Assembly: GCA_032718475.1 (NCBI GenBank)
Contig: JAUCBJ010003953.1
Location: forward strand, 1-64,000
Source: Nemertoderma westbladi
Lineage: Eukaryota; Xenacoelomorpha; Nemertodermatida; Nemertodermatidae
Direction of reading: 5' to 3'
Length of the DNA: 64,000 nt
In this document: one piece after another, positions 32,601-46,017 of the stretch
Layout: each line of letters begins with the position of its first letter
Position numbering within the stretch: position 1 is the first letter of the stretch
The notes under the pieces: generated by a model
Databases searched by the model: none
What the model saw: only the letters and a program-made list of their open reading frames with translations
Told to the model about the DNA's origin: nothing
Made by a program: the position numbers and the translations under genes

Positions 32601-35600
32601 GTAAGAAGGAGTCATACATGTGAGGGTGGTGTTGGGCTTAAGAAGGAGTCATACTTGTGAGGGTGGTGTTGGGCTGTAAGAAGGAGTCATCCTTGTGAGG
32701 GTGGTGTTGGGTTGTTAGAAGGAGTCATACATGTGAGGGTGGTGTTGGGCAGTAAGAAGGAGTCATACATGTGAGGGTGGTGTTGGGCTGTAAGAAGGAG
32801 TCATACTTGTGAGGGTGGTGTTGGGCTGTAAGAAGGAGTCATACATGTGAGGGTGGTGTTGGGGTGTAAGAAGGAGTCATACATGTGAGGGTGGTGTTGG
32901 GCTTTAAGAAGGAGTCATACATGTGAGGGTGGTGTTGGGGTGTAAGAAGGAGTCATACATGTGAGGGTGGTGTTGGGCTGTAAGAAGGAGTCATACTTGT
33001 GAGGGTGGTGTTGGGCTGTAAGAAGGAGTCATACATGTGAGGGTGGTGTTGGGCAGTAAGAAGGAGTCATACTTGTGAGGGTGGTGTTGGGCTGTAAGAA
33101 GGAGTCATACTTGTGAGGGTGGTGTTGGGCTGTAAGAAGGAGTCATACATGTGAGGGTGGTGTTGGGCTGTAAGAAGGAGTCATACTTGTGAGGGTTGTG
33201 TTGGGGTGTAAGAAGGAGTCATACATGTGAGGGTGGTGTTGGGGTGTAAGAAGGAGTCATACATGTGAGGGTGGTGTTGGGCTTTAAGAAGGAGTCATAC
33301 TTGTGGGGGTGGTGTTGGGCTGTTAGAATGAGCCATACTTGTGAGGGTGGTGTTGGTGTTGGGCTATAAGAAGGAGTCATACATGTGAGGGTGGTGTTGG
33401 GCTGTAAGAAGGAGTCATACATGTGAGGGTGGTGTTGGGTTGTTAGAAGGAGTCATACATGTGAGGGTGGTGTTGGGTTGTTAGAAGGAGTCATACATGT
33501 GAGGGTGGTGTTGGGCTGTAAGAAGGAGTCATACATGTGAGGGTGGTGTTGGGCTTTAAGAAGGAGTCATACTTGTGGGGGTGGTGTTGGGCTGTTAGAA
33601 TGAGCCATACTTGTGAGGGTGGTGTTGGTGTTGGGCTATAAGAAGGAGTCATACATGTGAGGGTGGTGTTGGGCTGTAAGAAGGAGTCATACATGTGAGG
33701 GTGGTGTTGGGTTGTTAGAAGGAGTCATACATGTGAGGGTGGTGTTGGGCTGTAAGAAGGAGTCATACATGTGAGGGTGGTGTTGGGCTTTAAGAAGGAG
33801 TCATACTTGTGGGGGTGGTGTTGGGCTGTTAGAATGAGCCATACTTGTGAGGGTGGTGTTGGTGTTGGGCTATAAGAAGGAGTCATACATGTGAGGGTGG
33901 TGTTGGGCTGTAAGAAGGAGTCATACATGTGAGGGTGGTGTTGGGTTGTTAGAAGGAGTCATACATGTGAGGGTGGTGTTGGGCTGTAAGAAGGAGTCAT
34001 ACATGTGAGGGTGGTGTTGGTGTTGGGCTGTAAGAAGGAGTCATACATGTGAGGGTGGTGTTGGGCTTTAAGAAGGAGTCATACTTGTGGGGGTGGTGTT
34101 GGGCTGTTAGAATGAGCCATACTTGTGAGGGTGGTGTTGGTGTTGGGCTATAAGAAGGAGTCATACATGTGAGGGTGGTGTTGGGCTGTAAGAAGGAGTC
34201 ATACATGTGAGGGTGGTGTTGGGTTGTTAGAAGGAGTCATACTTGTGAGGGTGGTGTTGGTGTTGGGCTGTAAGAAGGAGTCATACATGTGAGGGTGGTG
34301 TTGGGCTGTAAGAAGAAGTCATACATGTGAGGGTGGTGTTGGGCTGTAAGAAGGAGTCATACTTGTGAGGGTGGTGTTGAGCTGTAAGAAGGAGTCATAC
34401 ATGTGAGGGTGGTGTTGGGGTGTAAGAAGGAGTCATACATGTGAGGGTGGTGTTGGGCTGTAAGAAGGAGTCATACTTGTGAGGGTGGTGTTGGGGTGTA
34501 CGAAGGAGTCATACATGTGAGGGTGGTGTTGGGATGTAAGAAGGAGTCATACATGTGAGGGTGGTGTTGGGCTGTAAGAAGGAGTCATACATGTGAGGGT
34601 GGTGTTGGGGTGTAAGAAGGAGTCATACATGTGAGGGTGGTGTTGGGCTGTAAGAAGGAGTCATACTTGTGAGGGTGGTGTTGGTGTGTAAGAAGGAGTC
34701 ATCCTTGTGAGGGTGGTGTTGGGCTGTAAGAAGGAGTCATACATGTGAGGGTGGTGTTGGTGTGTAAGAAGGAGTCATCCTTGTGAGGGTGGTGTTGGGT
34801 TGTTAGAAGGAGTCATACATGTGAGGGTGGTGTTGGGCTGTAAGAAGGAGTCATACATGTGAGGGTGGTGTTGGGCTGTAAGAAGGAGTCATACATGTGA
34901 GGGTGGTGTTGGGGTGTAAGAAGGAGTCATACATGTGAGGGTGGTGTTGGGCTGTAAGAAGGAGTCATACTTGTGAGGGTGGTGTTGGGGTGTACGAAGG
35001 AGTCATACATGTGAGGGTGGTGTTGGGCTGTAAGAAGGAGTCATACTTGTGAGGGTTGTGTTGGGGTGTAAGAAGGAGTCATACATGTGAGGGTGGTGTT
35101 GGGCTTTAAGAAGGAGTCATACATGTGAGGGTGGTGTTGGGCTGTAAGAAGGAGTCATACATGTGAGGGTGGTGTTGGGCTGTAAGGAGTCATACTTGTG
35201 AGGGTGGTGTTTGGGTGTAAGAAGGACCCATACATGTGAGGGTGGTGTTGGGCTGTAAGAAGGAGTCATACATGTGAGGGTGGTGTTGGGCTGTAAGAAG
35301 AAGTCATCCTTATGAGGGTGGTGTTGGGTTGTTAGAAGGAGTTATACATGTGAGGGTGGTGTTGGGCTGTAAGAAGGAGTCATACATGTGAGGGTGGTGT
35401 TGGGCTTAAGAAGGAGTCATACTTGTGAGGGTGGTGTTGGGCTTAAGAAGGAGTCATACTTGTGAGGGTGGTGTTGGGCTGTAAGAAGGAGTCATCCTTG
35501 TGAGGGTGGTGTTGGGTTGTTAGAAGGAGTCATACATGTGAGGGTGGTGTTGGGCTGTAAGAAGGAGTCATACATGTGAGGGTGGTGTTGGGCTGTAAGA

Positions 35601-38600
35601 AGGAGTCATACATGTGAGGGTGGTGTTGGGCAGTAAGAAGGAGTCATACATGTGAGGGTGGTGTTGGGCTGTAAGAAGGAGTCATACATGTGAGGGTGGT
35701 GTTGGGCTGTAAGAAGGAGTCATACTTGTGAGGGTGGTGTTGGGCAGTAAGAAGGAGTCATACATGTGAGGGTGGTGTTGGGCTGTAAGAAGGAGTCATA
35801 CTTGTGAGGGTGGTGTTGGGCTGTAAGAAGGAGTCATACATGTGAGGGTGGTGTTGGGCTGTAAGAAGGAGTCATACTTGTGAGGGTGGTGTTGGGCTGT
35901 AAGAAGGAGTCATACATGTGAGGGTGGTGTTGGGCTGTAAGAAGGAGTCATACATGTGAGGGTGGTGTTGGGCTGTAAGAAGGAGTCATACTTGTGAGGG
36001 TGGTGTTGGGCTGTAAGAAGGAGTCATACATGTGAGGGTGGTGTTGGGCAGTAAGAAGGAGTCATACATGTGAGGGTGGTGTTGGGCTGTAAGAAGGAGT
36101 CATACTTGTGAGGGTGGTGTTGAGTTGTAAGAAGGAGTCATACATGTGAGGGTGGTGTTGGGGTGTAAGAAGGAGTCATACATGTGAGGGTGGTGTTGGG
36201 CTGTAAGAAGGAGTCATACATGTGAGGGTGGTGTTGGGCTGTAAGAAGGAGTCATACTTGTGAGGGTTGTGTTGGGGTGTAAGAAGGAGTCATACATGTG
36301 AGGGTGGTGTTGGGGTGTAAGAAGGAGTCATACATGTGAGGGTGGTGTTGGGCTGTAAGAAGGAGTCATACATGTGAGGGTTGTGTTGGGCAGTGAGAAG
36401 GAGTCATACATGTGAGGGTGGTGTTGGGCTGTAAGAAGGAGTCATACATGTGAGGGTGGTGTTGGGCTGTAAGAAGGAGTCATACATGTGAGGGTGGTGT
36501 TGGGTTGTTAGAAGGAGTCATACATGTGAGGGTGGTGTTGGTGTTGGGCTATAAGAAGGAGTCATACATGTGAGGGTGGTGTTGGGCTTTAAGAAGGAGT
36601 CATACTTGTGGGGGTGGTGTTGGGCTGTTAGAATGAGCCATACTTGTGAGGGTGGTGTTGGTGTTGGGCTATAAGAAGGAGTCATACATGTGAGGGTGGT
36701 GTTGGGCTGTAAGAAGGAGTCATACATGTGAGGGTGGTGTTGGGTTGTTAGAAGGAGTCATACATGTGAGGGTGGTGTTGGGCTGTAAGAAGGAGTCATA
36801 CATGTGAGGGTGGTGTTGGGCTTTAAGAAGGAGTCATACTTGTGGGGGTGGTGTTGGGCTGTTAGAATGAGCCATACTTGTGAGGGTGGTGTTGGTGTTG
36901 GGCTATAAGAAGGAGTCATACATGTGAGGGTGGTGTTGGGCTGTAAGAAGGAGTCATACATGTGAGGGTGGTGTTGGGTTGTTAGAAGGAGTCATACATG
37001 TGAGGGTGGTGTTGGGCTGTAAGAAGGAGTCATACATGTGAGGGTGGTGTTGGGCTTTAAGAAGGAGTCATACTTGTGGGGGTGGTGTTGGGCTGTTAGA
37101 ATGAGCCATACTTGTGAGGGTGGTGTTGGTGTTGGGCTATAAGAAGGAGTCATACATGTGAGGGTGGTGTTGGGCTGTAAGAAGGAGTCATACATGTGAG
37201 GGTGGTGTTGGGTTGTTAGAAGGAGTCATACTTGTGAGGGTGGTGTTGGTGTTGGGCTGTAAGAAGGAGTCATACATGTGAGGGTGGTGTTGGGCTGTAA
37301 GAAGAAGTCATACATGTGAGGGTGGTGTTGGGCTGTAAGAAGGAGTCATACTTGTGAGGGTGGTGTTGAGCTGTAAGAAGGAGTCATACATGTGAGGGTG
37401 GTGTTGGGGTGTAAGAAGGAGTCATACATGTGAGGGTGGTGTTGGGCTGTAAGAAGGAGTCATACTTGTGAGGGTGGTGTTGGGGTGTACGAAGGAGTCA
37501 TACATGTGAGGGTGGTGTTGGGATGTAAGAAGGAGTCATCCTTGTGAGGGTGGTGTTGGGCTGTAAGAAGGAGTCATACATGTGAGGGTGGTGTTGGTGT
37601 GTAAGAAGGAGTCATACATGTGAGGGTGGTGTTGGGCTGTAAGAAGGAGTCATACATGTGAGGGTGGTGTTGGGCTGTAAGAAGGAGTCATACATGTGAG
37701 GGTGGTGTTGGGGTGTAAGAAGGAGTCATACATGTGAGGGTGGTGTTGGGCTGTAAGAAGGAGTCATACTTGTGAGGGTGGTGTTGGGGTGTACGAAGGA
37801 GTCATACATGTGAGGGTGGTGTTGGGCTGTAAGAAGGAGTCATCCTTGTGAGGGTGGTGTTGGGCTGTAAGAAGGAGTCATACATGTGAGGGTGGTGTTG
37901 GGCTGTAAGAAGGAGTCATACATGTGAGGGTGGTGTTGGGGTGTAAGAAGGAGTCATCCTTGTGAGGGTGGTGTTGGGCTGTAAGAATGAGTCATACATG
38001 TGAGGGTGGTGTTGGGCTGTAAGAAGGAGTCATACATGTGAGGGTGGTGTTGGGCTGAAAGAAGGAGTCATACATGTGATGGTGGTGTTGGGCTGTAAGA
38101 AGGAGTCATACTTGTGGGGGTGGTGTTGGGTTGTTAGAAGGAGTCATACATGTGAGGGTGGTGTTGGGCTGTAAGAAGGAGTCATACATGTGAGGGTGGT
38201 GTTGGGCTTTAAGAAGGAGTCATACTTGTGGGGGTGGTGTTGGGCTGTTAGAATGAGCCATACTTGTGAGGGTGGTGTTGGTGTTGGGCTATAAGAAGGA
38301 GTCATACATGTGAGGGTGGTGTTGGGCTGTAAGAAGAAGTCATACATGTGAGGGTGGTGTTGGGCAGTAAGAAGGAGTCATACATGTGAGGGTGGTGTTG
38401 GGCTGTAAGAAGGAGTCATACTTGTGAGGGTGGTGTTGAGTTGTAAGAAGGAGTCATACATGTGAGGGTGGTGTTGGGGTGTAAGAAGGAGTCATACATG
38501 TGAGGGTGGTGTTGGGCTGTAAGAAGGAGTCATACTTGTGAGGGTGGTGTTGGGGTGTACGAAGGAGTCATACATGTGAGGGTGGTGTTGGGGTGTAAGA

Positions 38601-40595
38601 AGGAGTCATCCTTGTGAGGGTGGTGTTGGGCTGTAAGAAGGAGTCATACATGTGAGGGTGGTGTTGGGCTGTAAGAAGGAGTCATACTTGTGAGGGTGGT
38701 GTTGGGGTGTACGAAGGAGTCATACATGTGAGGGTGGTGTTGGGCTGTAAGAAGGAGTCATACATGTGAGGGTGGTGTTGGGCTGTAAGAAGGAGTCATA
38801 CATGTGAGGGTGGTGTTGGGCTGTAAGAAGGAGTCATACTTGTGAGGGTGGTGTTGGGGTGTACGAAGGAGTCATACATGTGAGGGTGGTGTTGGTGTGT
38901 AAGAAGGAGTCATACATGTGAGGGTGGTGTTGGGCTGTAAGAAGGAGTCATACATGTGAGGGTGGTGTTGGGCTGTAAGAAGGAGTCATACATGTGAGGG
39001 TGGTGTTGGGCTGAAAGAAGGAGTCATACATGTGATGGTGGTGTTGGGCTATAAGAATGAGTCATACATGTGAGGGTGGTGTTGGGCTGTAAGAAGAAGT
39101 CATCCTTGTGAGGGTGGTGTTGGTGTTGGGCTGTAAGAAGGAGTCATACTTGTGAGGGTGGTGTTGAGCTGTAAGAAGGAGTCATACATGTGAGGGTGGT
39201 GTTGGGGTGTAAGAAGGAGTCATACATGTGAGGGTGGTGTTGGGCTGTAAGAAGGAGTCATACTTGTGAGGGTGGTGTTGGGGTGTACGAAGGAGTCATA
39301 CATGTGAGGGTGGTGTTGGGGTGTAAGAAGGAGTCATCCTTGTGAGGGTGGTGTTGGGCTGTAAGAAGGAGTCATACATGTGAGGGTGGTGTTGGTGTGT
39401 AAGAAGGAGTCATACTTGTGAGGGTGGTGTTGGGGTGTACGAAGGAGTCATACATGTGAGGGTGGTGTTGGGGTGTAAGAAGGAGTCATCCTTGTGAGGG
39501 TGGTGTTGGGCTGTAAGAAGGAGTCATACATGTGAGGGTGGTGTTGGTGTTGGGCTATAAGAAGGAGTCATACATGTGAGGGTGGTGTTGGGCTGAAAGA
39601 AGGAGTCATACATGTGATGGTGGTGTTGGGCTATAAGAATGAGTCATACATGTGAGGGTGGTGTTGGGCTGTAAGAAGGAGTCATCCTTGTGAGGGTGGT
39701 GTTGGTGTTGGGCTGTAAGAAGGAGTCATACATGTGAGGGTGGTGTTGGGCTGTAAGAAGAAGTCATACATGTGAGGGTGGTATTGGGGTGTAAGAAGGA
39801 GTCATACATGTGATGGTGGTGTTGGGCTGTAAGAATGAGTCATACATGTGAGGGTGGTGTTGGGCTGTAAGAAGGAATCATCCTTGTGAGGGTGGTGTTG
39901 GTGTTGGGCTGTAAGAAGGAGTCATACATGTGAGGGTGGTGTTGGGCTGTAAGAAGAAGTCATACATGTGAGGGTGGTGTTGGTGTGTAAGAAGGAGTCA
40001 TACATGTGAGGGTGGTGTTGGGCTGTAAGAAGGAGTCATACTTGTGAGGGTGGTGTTGGGCTGTAAGAAGAAGTCATCCTTGTGAGGGTGGTGTTGGGCT
40101 GTAAGAAGGAGTCATACATGTGAGGGTGGTGTTGGGCTGTAAGAAGGAGTCATCCTTGTGAGGGTGGTGTTGGGTTGTTAGAAGGAGTCATACATGTGAG
40201 GGTGGTGTTGGGCTGTAAGAATGAGTCATACATGTGAGGGTGGTGTTGGGCAGTAAGAAGGAGTCATACATGTGAGGGTGGTGTTGGGCTGTAAGAAGGA
40301 GTCATACATGTGAGGGTGGTGTTGGGGTGTAAGAAGGAGTCATCCTTGTGAGGGTGGTGTTGGGCTGTAAGAATGAGTCATACATGTGAGGGTGGTGTTG
40401 GGCAGTAAGAAGGAGTCATACATGTGAGGGTGGTGTTGGGCTGTAAGAAGGAGTCATACATGTGAGGGTGGTGTTGGTGTTGGGCAGTGAGAAGGAGTCA
40501 TACATGTGAGGGTGGTGTTGGGGTGTAAGAAGGAGTCATACATGTGAGGGTGGTGTTGGGCTGTAAGAAGGAGTCATACATGTGAGGGTGGTGTT
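29615..40595 (+). repeat. 11 kb minisatellite, 38 bp unit, about 285 copies
   Basis: The unit reads GGGCTGTAAGAAGGAGTCAT followed by ACATGTGAGGGTGGTGTT. Frequent variants are ACTTGTGAGG, CCTTGTGAGG, TTGTTAGAAGG, GGGTGTAAG, and a 6 bp duplication giving GGTGTTGGTGTTGGG (44 bp unit). Higher-order structure is clear: a 120 bp three-unit repeat near 29640-30100 and 30340-30640, and a 234 bp six-unit repeat at 33490-33960 and 36758-37230. Stretches about 2.8-3.0 kb apart are near-identical. No long frame exists; the many short minus-strand frames arise from the repeat. Confidence 0.97.
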
Positions 40596-40857
40596 GCAGT
40601 GTCCGAGTGGATATGGCGCCTGAACTGCTTACACAATAGTGTTTGGTGGCGCAGGTTCGAATCCGACTAAAGGCTGTAGAAATTTCGCACTGTTGTGTCC
40701 CTAGGCAAGACACTTTAGACATTAGTGCCTACGTCAACCCAGCGGTATAATGGGAACCTGGCTTTGCTGGGGTAATGATAATAAAAGCGCTTTGAGTATG
40801 CCGAGCATAATAAAGCGCTATATAAATAACCAATATTATTATTATTATTATTATTAT
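40596..40857 (+). mobile_element. tRNA-headed SINE with LINE-like tail
   Basis: The head has A-box TGTCCGAGTGG (40600-40610) and B-box GGTTCGAATCC (40654-40664), with a gap that suits a tRNA with a long variable arm (Leu or Ser type). The body contains CCCTAGGCAAGACACTTTA, a segment common in animal SINEs. The tail is AAAGCGCTATATAAAT followed by an ATT microsatellite, a known style of LINE-shared SINE 3' end. It sits at the right edge of the 38 bp array. Confidence 0.85.
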
Positions 40858-41799
40858 GTATGATACTTGTCATACTTGTGATATTAGTCATCGTGGACAG
40901 ATAAAGTGTGTTCTTGACTTCTTGGTAAATGGGAAAAGTAATTATCTGTTCCCTAATTATGTCCCTTAATTATTATAGGATATTCAGGATAGTAATCGAT
41001 TTTTTCTCAAAGCGTGATGGAGGCTATTCAAAAAATATATTCAATTCAGTTCAAATCATTTGTGTAGTACGGATAGTGCAGAGCGAGCAACTTTCCAATG
41101 CCTGTATCTCCACGCTATATATCTCAAAGAAATTCAGATATTTTTATAGATTTAGAATTCTAGAGATTTTATCAGTATTATTTTGTACTAAAAATATTTT
41201 ATTCTAAAATTGTAACATTACTCAACGCCGTTAGTATTAACAGCGAGTTGATATTTTACACTTTACAACTTTAGAGGACATTACAGCATTGTATTGGCCT
41301 GTACATTTAGTATTGAATTGGTGTTGTAATGTCCCGACCGCGAGCTGTAATGTTACGGCGTCATTCGTTACCACGTAAACAATAGGTGGTATTTATTATT
41401 AATTGCCTGACAGCCAGATAGGCCTACTGCATTACCTACCGTTAGCTATTAATAACCAGTAGCTATAAACTATTAACATGGCTCAAAACGCCACCATAAA
41501 TATAAGCTAACTTATTTATAACATAATTTATTTGCGATTCTGATCTTCGTGGCTTTATTTTCACTCACTCACTAACAATGTTCGTTCTCATTCATGTAAC
41601 AAAGCACTCAGATCATCACACTGTAAAGTGCTACTTTACACACAAGTATGTAAATAGTTATTATTATATTTATTTCAGAAATGATGACTCACTTTTACTC
41701 ATCTAGGAAAAGTATAATATCTAGATAGTTAATATTAAATACAAACAGTAATACTTAGTTTCTGGAGTTGTTCTCGTGCTGCGCGAAATTCCTGCGAAC
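40858..41799. other. intergenic; starts with a scrap of the 38 bp repeat
   Basis: GTCATACTTGTGA at 40869-40881 matches the 38 bp unit, so array sequence once continued past the SINE. A 92-codon frame at 40929-41207 shows no domain. The rest is AT-rich without features. Confidence 0.5.
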
Positions 41800-41885
41800 T
41801 TCTACCTAAGCCTATATTATACACCTAATGTGCGTCCGTAACTTCTACCTAAGCCTATATTATACACCTAATGTGCGTCCGTAAC
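41800..41885 (+). repeat. perfect direct duplication of 43 bp
   Basis: Two adjacent identical copies begin TTCTACCTAAGCCTATATTA and end GTGCGTCCGTAAC. This is a very recent duplication. Confidence 0.95.
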
Positions 41886-42469
41886 AAATATTCAATAATA
41901 TACATTTAATGAGATTCGTGATACGAAGTTCATTACCCGAATTTTAAAGTAATGGTGGCATATTATGATGAAAATATACAAACAAATTATTTTCCTGGTA
42001 GAACCCTTTTAGCCTGAGGTGATTTTATGTCAGTGTATGTGAAGGATGATTCACGGAAAATAACGAATTTGTTACCGTGGAACTGTCAAAACACTCCCAA
42101 GACGTTGACGCTAATTTAGGTGGAGTTACTCATCACTATTACGCTAACTTTGTCAAAAAACAGCACTTACGCGCATTGTTGATATGTTATCATCATTATA
42201 AATATGATGATATCATATTAAACCTAATACGTAAGCCTAAGATGTTCCATTGATCCATTGAATAGAAACTGTCTCTCGTCATCTCAAACTATCATAAACA
42301 GATACAGTAGGGTTGAGCACAGCGACTGTATAGATGATGGTATTGACAGTTGGAACATCATGAGGATGTAAATTGGGACATACAAGGATTCAGGGATTTT
42401 TAGGTCTTTTAGATGAGCCGCTATCAGAATTTATATAAATGAATAAACGAAATTTATATTATGAAACTA
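41886..42469. other. intergenic, no feature seen
   Basis: AT-rich; no gene or structured repeat supported. Confidence 0.4.
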
Positions 42470-42641
42470 CCCATTCGCCCTGAGGAGTTAGGCAGCCAGT
42501 GATTCTGGGAGCCCATTCGCCCTGAGGAGTTAGGCAGCCAGTGATTCTGGGAGCCCATTCGCCCTGAGGAGTTAGGCAGCCAGTGATTCTGGGAGCCCAT
42601 TCGCCCTGAGGAGTTAGGCACCCTATAGTGATTCTGGGAGC
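42470..42641. repeat. tandem repeat, 42 bp unit, 4 copies
   Basis: CCCATTCGCCCTGAGGAGTT and CAGTGATTCTGGGAG recur every 42 bases. The first three copies are almost identical; the fourth has CACCCTATAG in place of CAGCCAG. On the minus strand the unit stays open inside a 108-codon frame (42454-42780). Without any recognisable domain I do not call it a gene. Confidence 0.9.
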
Positions 42642-45420
42642 ACTCCAAAGTCATAAAGTAAAGTGTATCCGTAAAGGTGCTTGGCTGGATTTGTGAATTT
42701 CTTCGATTTCCTAGTCTTTTACACATAAACGCGACGGACATTCGGGCAATATGAAATACGAGCTGCGAATTGGTATACAAATCAATAAAGAGTTATTTGT
42801 AAATCTTCAGATTTACTTACTGTAAGAAAATCGTGTCTGTTTGTTTGTCTGTTTGTCACACGAAAGGCTCCGAAACTATCCGGTCAATTATGTTGTTTTT
42901 AGTACCCTCCTGTAGTGTATGGTCTGAATGGGTGTATAAAGCAATTTTCAGAAAAATACAGTCATTAGTTTTTGCAAAAAATGAAATAAACGAAAAGTGC
43001 CATAGACGCAATGGTAATATAACACCAATAACAGCTGGTGTTCATGATGAAAAAGGGCTTATGTGATGGATTTCTACACAACTACACAGGCTTAGTATAA
43101 ATCGATGAGGTTGCCAAGATTATTGTACTTAGTACACCCACTGTTTGCTTAGGCAGTACCTACTGTCTAAACTCCACTCCCTTACAAATTGTGAAATTCT
43201 GCATAGGGTAGCATTAGTGTGTGTTTAATATTTCATACATCTGATAGCCTTATCAGTAAAGGTATGGGCGAATGTGAATTATTACTAATTCCAGGTGAAT
43301 GAATTTTAGTAATAATGTAGGCCTTCAACTGTAGTTCTACAATAATTGGTGTATAGATTGAATCTGAAGATAGAAGATTTACATATTAAATATAGTAAAT
43401 ATATATATATAATAATATAATGTATATATATTATTTATTTATATATATTATTTATTTATATATATATATTATATAGCCCTCGAATCAGGGATTGAATGTA
43501 ATTATTTCTAGTCGGTGCCGAGGTAGATTTATTCCCACTTGTCCTAAATTTAATCGATTTAATCCCACAACAACTCGGCCACTTGGCTGTGGTGAGGAGA
43601 GAAGGCAACTTAGAATTATAGATTCAAAGAATGTGTTTAGCATAGGAGGGTTGGGGTGGGGGTTACTTAACTGCTTATATCTGGGCAAAACACTTGGAAA
43701 GAGTGAAGGCGGCAAATGCCTACAGGAAAAGAGTGGTATTACTAATTAAATTGTACTGTGAGATTGCCACAGGGATTGGGAAGCAGATAGTTGGCCGTGA
43801 ACCGGCAGCGGACATGAATAGCTGTCATCCATCACGTCATCCCTTCTCCAGACTCCCTTGCAAGGAGAGGAACACTTAGGACCATCCCCTTCTTGTAGAG
43901 GTTAGTTAAGGTTTCAAGGTCCAATATGGCCACTAATTAAATTCAAACAGATTGGCGTAAACTTCCTTAGATTATCTTTCGCAACTTATTATTGGCATAG
44001 ATAGAGAGGCCGTCGCTTCCACGTCATATCTATAATAGAGTTAGGCAGTACTGGCTAACTATTAAATCAGTTGCTGTCTGCGCGAGTGGGCGCAAACTAA
44101 GTAATTAGTTTCAATGGTAATTGTAACTGAATTGAACTAAACTGTAATCCGTGCCAAATTAAGCAAAAATATTATTATATTCCACCTTATATTCTTGACT
44201 CATGATGCCACATATTCTATTACTAAACATGAGGAAAATTTACTATCGCTTTGCAATATTGCTACACTATAGCTGTTTCCTTTATTCCATTTGGAATATT
44301 TAAACAACACAAAATTATCTTATCAAATATGAGGTGTATGTGATTGAAGATAGTAATTGAGAATTGTGAAAGTTGAGAAGAATTTTAAAGTAAATTGATC
44401 ACTGGGATTTTATTGTTAAATATTTTATTGTTAAAAAACACCGCCACTGTAAACCTCCCCTGCCCCTTATCGCTTTAAATTAAATTAATTATTAAACCAA
44501 CTGAACACATTCTTGGTGTTCGCGGCCATTTCGCGCCATTAACTCAATATTGTAAATGTGCAATAATCTATAACCCACATGTTCGCCGCTGATAAAGTTT
44601 ACGCATTTGATGATATAACAGATTCTTCTAAATTACTGTTTATAAATCTGGGATATTTCACCTCAGATATCTTCAACCCAAATTCCAGTCCGATTTATTA
44701 ACAAAGAATGACGTCATTACAAATATTACGTTGATATTTGTTACATTAACGAGAGCGTAATGTAAAACAACAACAACAACAACAACACCAACAACACTAT
44801 CATATTTATACAATAGGCCTACATACAATACAAAAACATATGTTAACACTTTATATAAGTCACCATAAAATATAGTTAATGGAAAGAAGATAATATTTCA
44901 AAGCTAGAATGGAAATGTTTTAACTACAGTATGTCAGAAAAAAAATATGTTGTAGACGCCTAGGTGATAGTAGGCCCCTAGTCGTTTTTAGTGGAGAAAA
45001 AGTTATTGCCAGATATTAATTTCGTTTCGGAAGATAGAAAATAGTCTAGAATCTCAAATCTGCGAATAAATTTGAAGTCATTACGAACATAGAAGTGGGC
45101 GTTCAAAATGGCCAGGTATATCGCACCATTACCAAACCTTACCAAAAATTTTAATTTTAATTTATTTTCTATTTTCTGTATTTCTATTAGATTTCCTTTA
45201 GGTCACTTTTTGGGACTAGGACGTATTTGGGAATGGTTTTTCAAACCTGTAAATATTCTGCCCATATTCTTATAAAAACATAAAATTAAAAATGTTTTAA
45301 AATGTTAAACTTATCGAAAATAATTATTTTACTATCTGACTATCGCGGATCTTTTACTATCAAGGTGGAATGTATTATTTTAGTTTCTTTTCTATTAAAT
45401 CAATAAAGATCAGATTCCGA
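42642..45420. other. intergenic with simple repeats
   Basis: It contains an AT/ATTT-rich run (43393-43475) and an AAC microsatellite (about 44766-44796). Small frames of 76-85 codons at 43485-43749 overlap on both strands and have no domain. No gene is supported. Confidence 0.45.
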
Positions 45421-45797
45421 GTCAATGGGTACATCGAGTCAAAGAGTAGTACAACAGGTCAAAGTGAACAGCAACCATGTCAAAGGGTACAAATATTATA
45501 GAAAGGGTACAACAACATTATTGCCATTAACGGCCCTTCGGGCCTAGATGGCAATAATGTCAGAAACTCCGCTAAATTTCTGATGATTATGACTTAGGGT
45601 TAGGGTTGTCATGACAGTCAACATGACAGTTTTAATTATTGTTGTGGCCTCACCAACTAACCCTAACCAAAATAATAAACGAACTAAATAACCGCCTGTT
45701 ACGTACCCTTTGACCGCCTGGTTGTACCCTTTGTACACTTTCATGTTGTACCCTTTGACTCGTTTTGTCCCCTTTGTCTCGTTTTTCCCATTGACCT
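45421..45797. mobile_element. core-family foldback element with iterated GTCAAAGGGTACAA arms (copy c)
   Basis: The left arm has GGGTACA and GTCAAAGGGTACAA words (45427-45514). The right arm has the inverse, TTGTACCCTTTGAC, several times (about 45708-45790). The middle holds a second hairpin (ATTATTGCCAT / ATGGCAATAAT, 45508-45558) and an inverted TTAGGGTTAGGG / AACCCTAACC pair. CTAACCAAAATAATAAAC at about 45665 is the shared core with one change. Confidence 0.6.
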
Positions 45798-46017
45798 AAA
45801 GCGTAAAGATCAATGTAACTGAATGCTGCGAATTTTGACGTCAAAACGCTATTAAATTACCAGAGGTCGATCAAGGACCCTTGAAGTGTTAACCAGTATA
45901 AAATACATTAGGAATAAGAAATTAAGTCAAATATAGATATCAATGTTTAAAAGAGAAAAACTATCAGTCAAAATTATATTAGAAATGTTTCACGAAAATA
46001 GAAACAAAATTAAAATT

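Noticed and set aside
40596-40680. A functional tRNA-Leu or tRNA-Ser gene
   Set aside because: The head is tRNA-like, but a SINE body and LINE-like tail follow and stems are imperfect.
42454-42780. A 108-codon minus-strand gene with a 14-residue repeat
   Set aside because: The repeat length is a multiple of three, but there is no domain, no codon bias and only four copies; evidence is too weak.
45594-45669. Telomere-like TTAGGGTTAGGG and CCCTAACC words
   Set aside because: Only about two units in each orientation, placed as inverse parts of a foldback element; not an interstitial telomere array.
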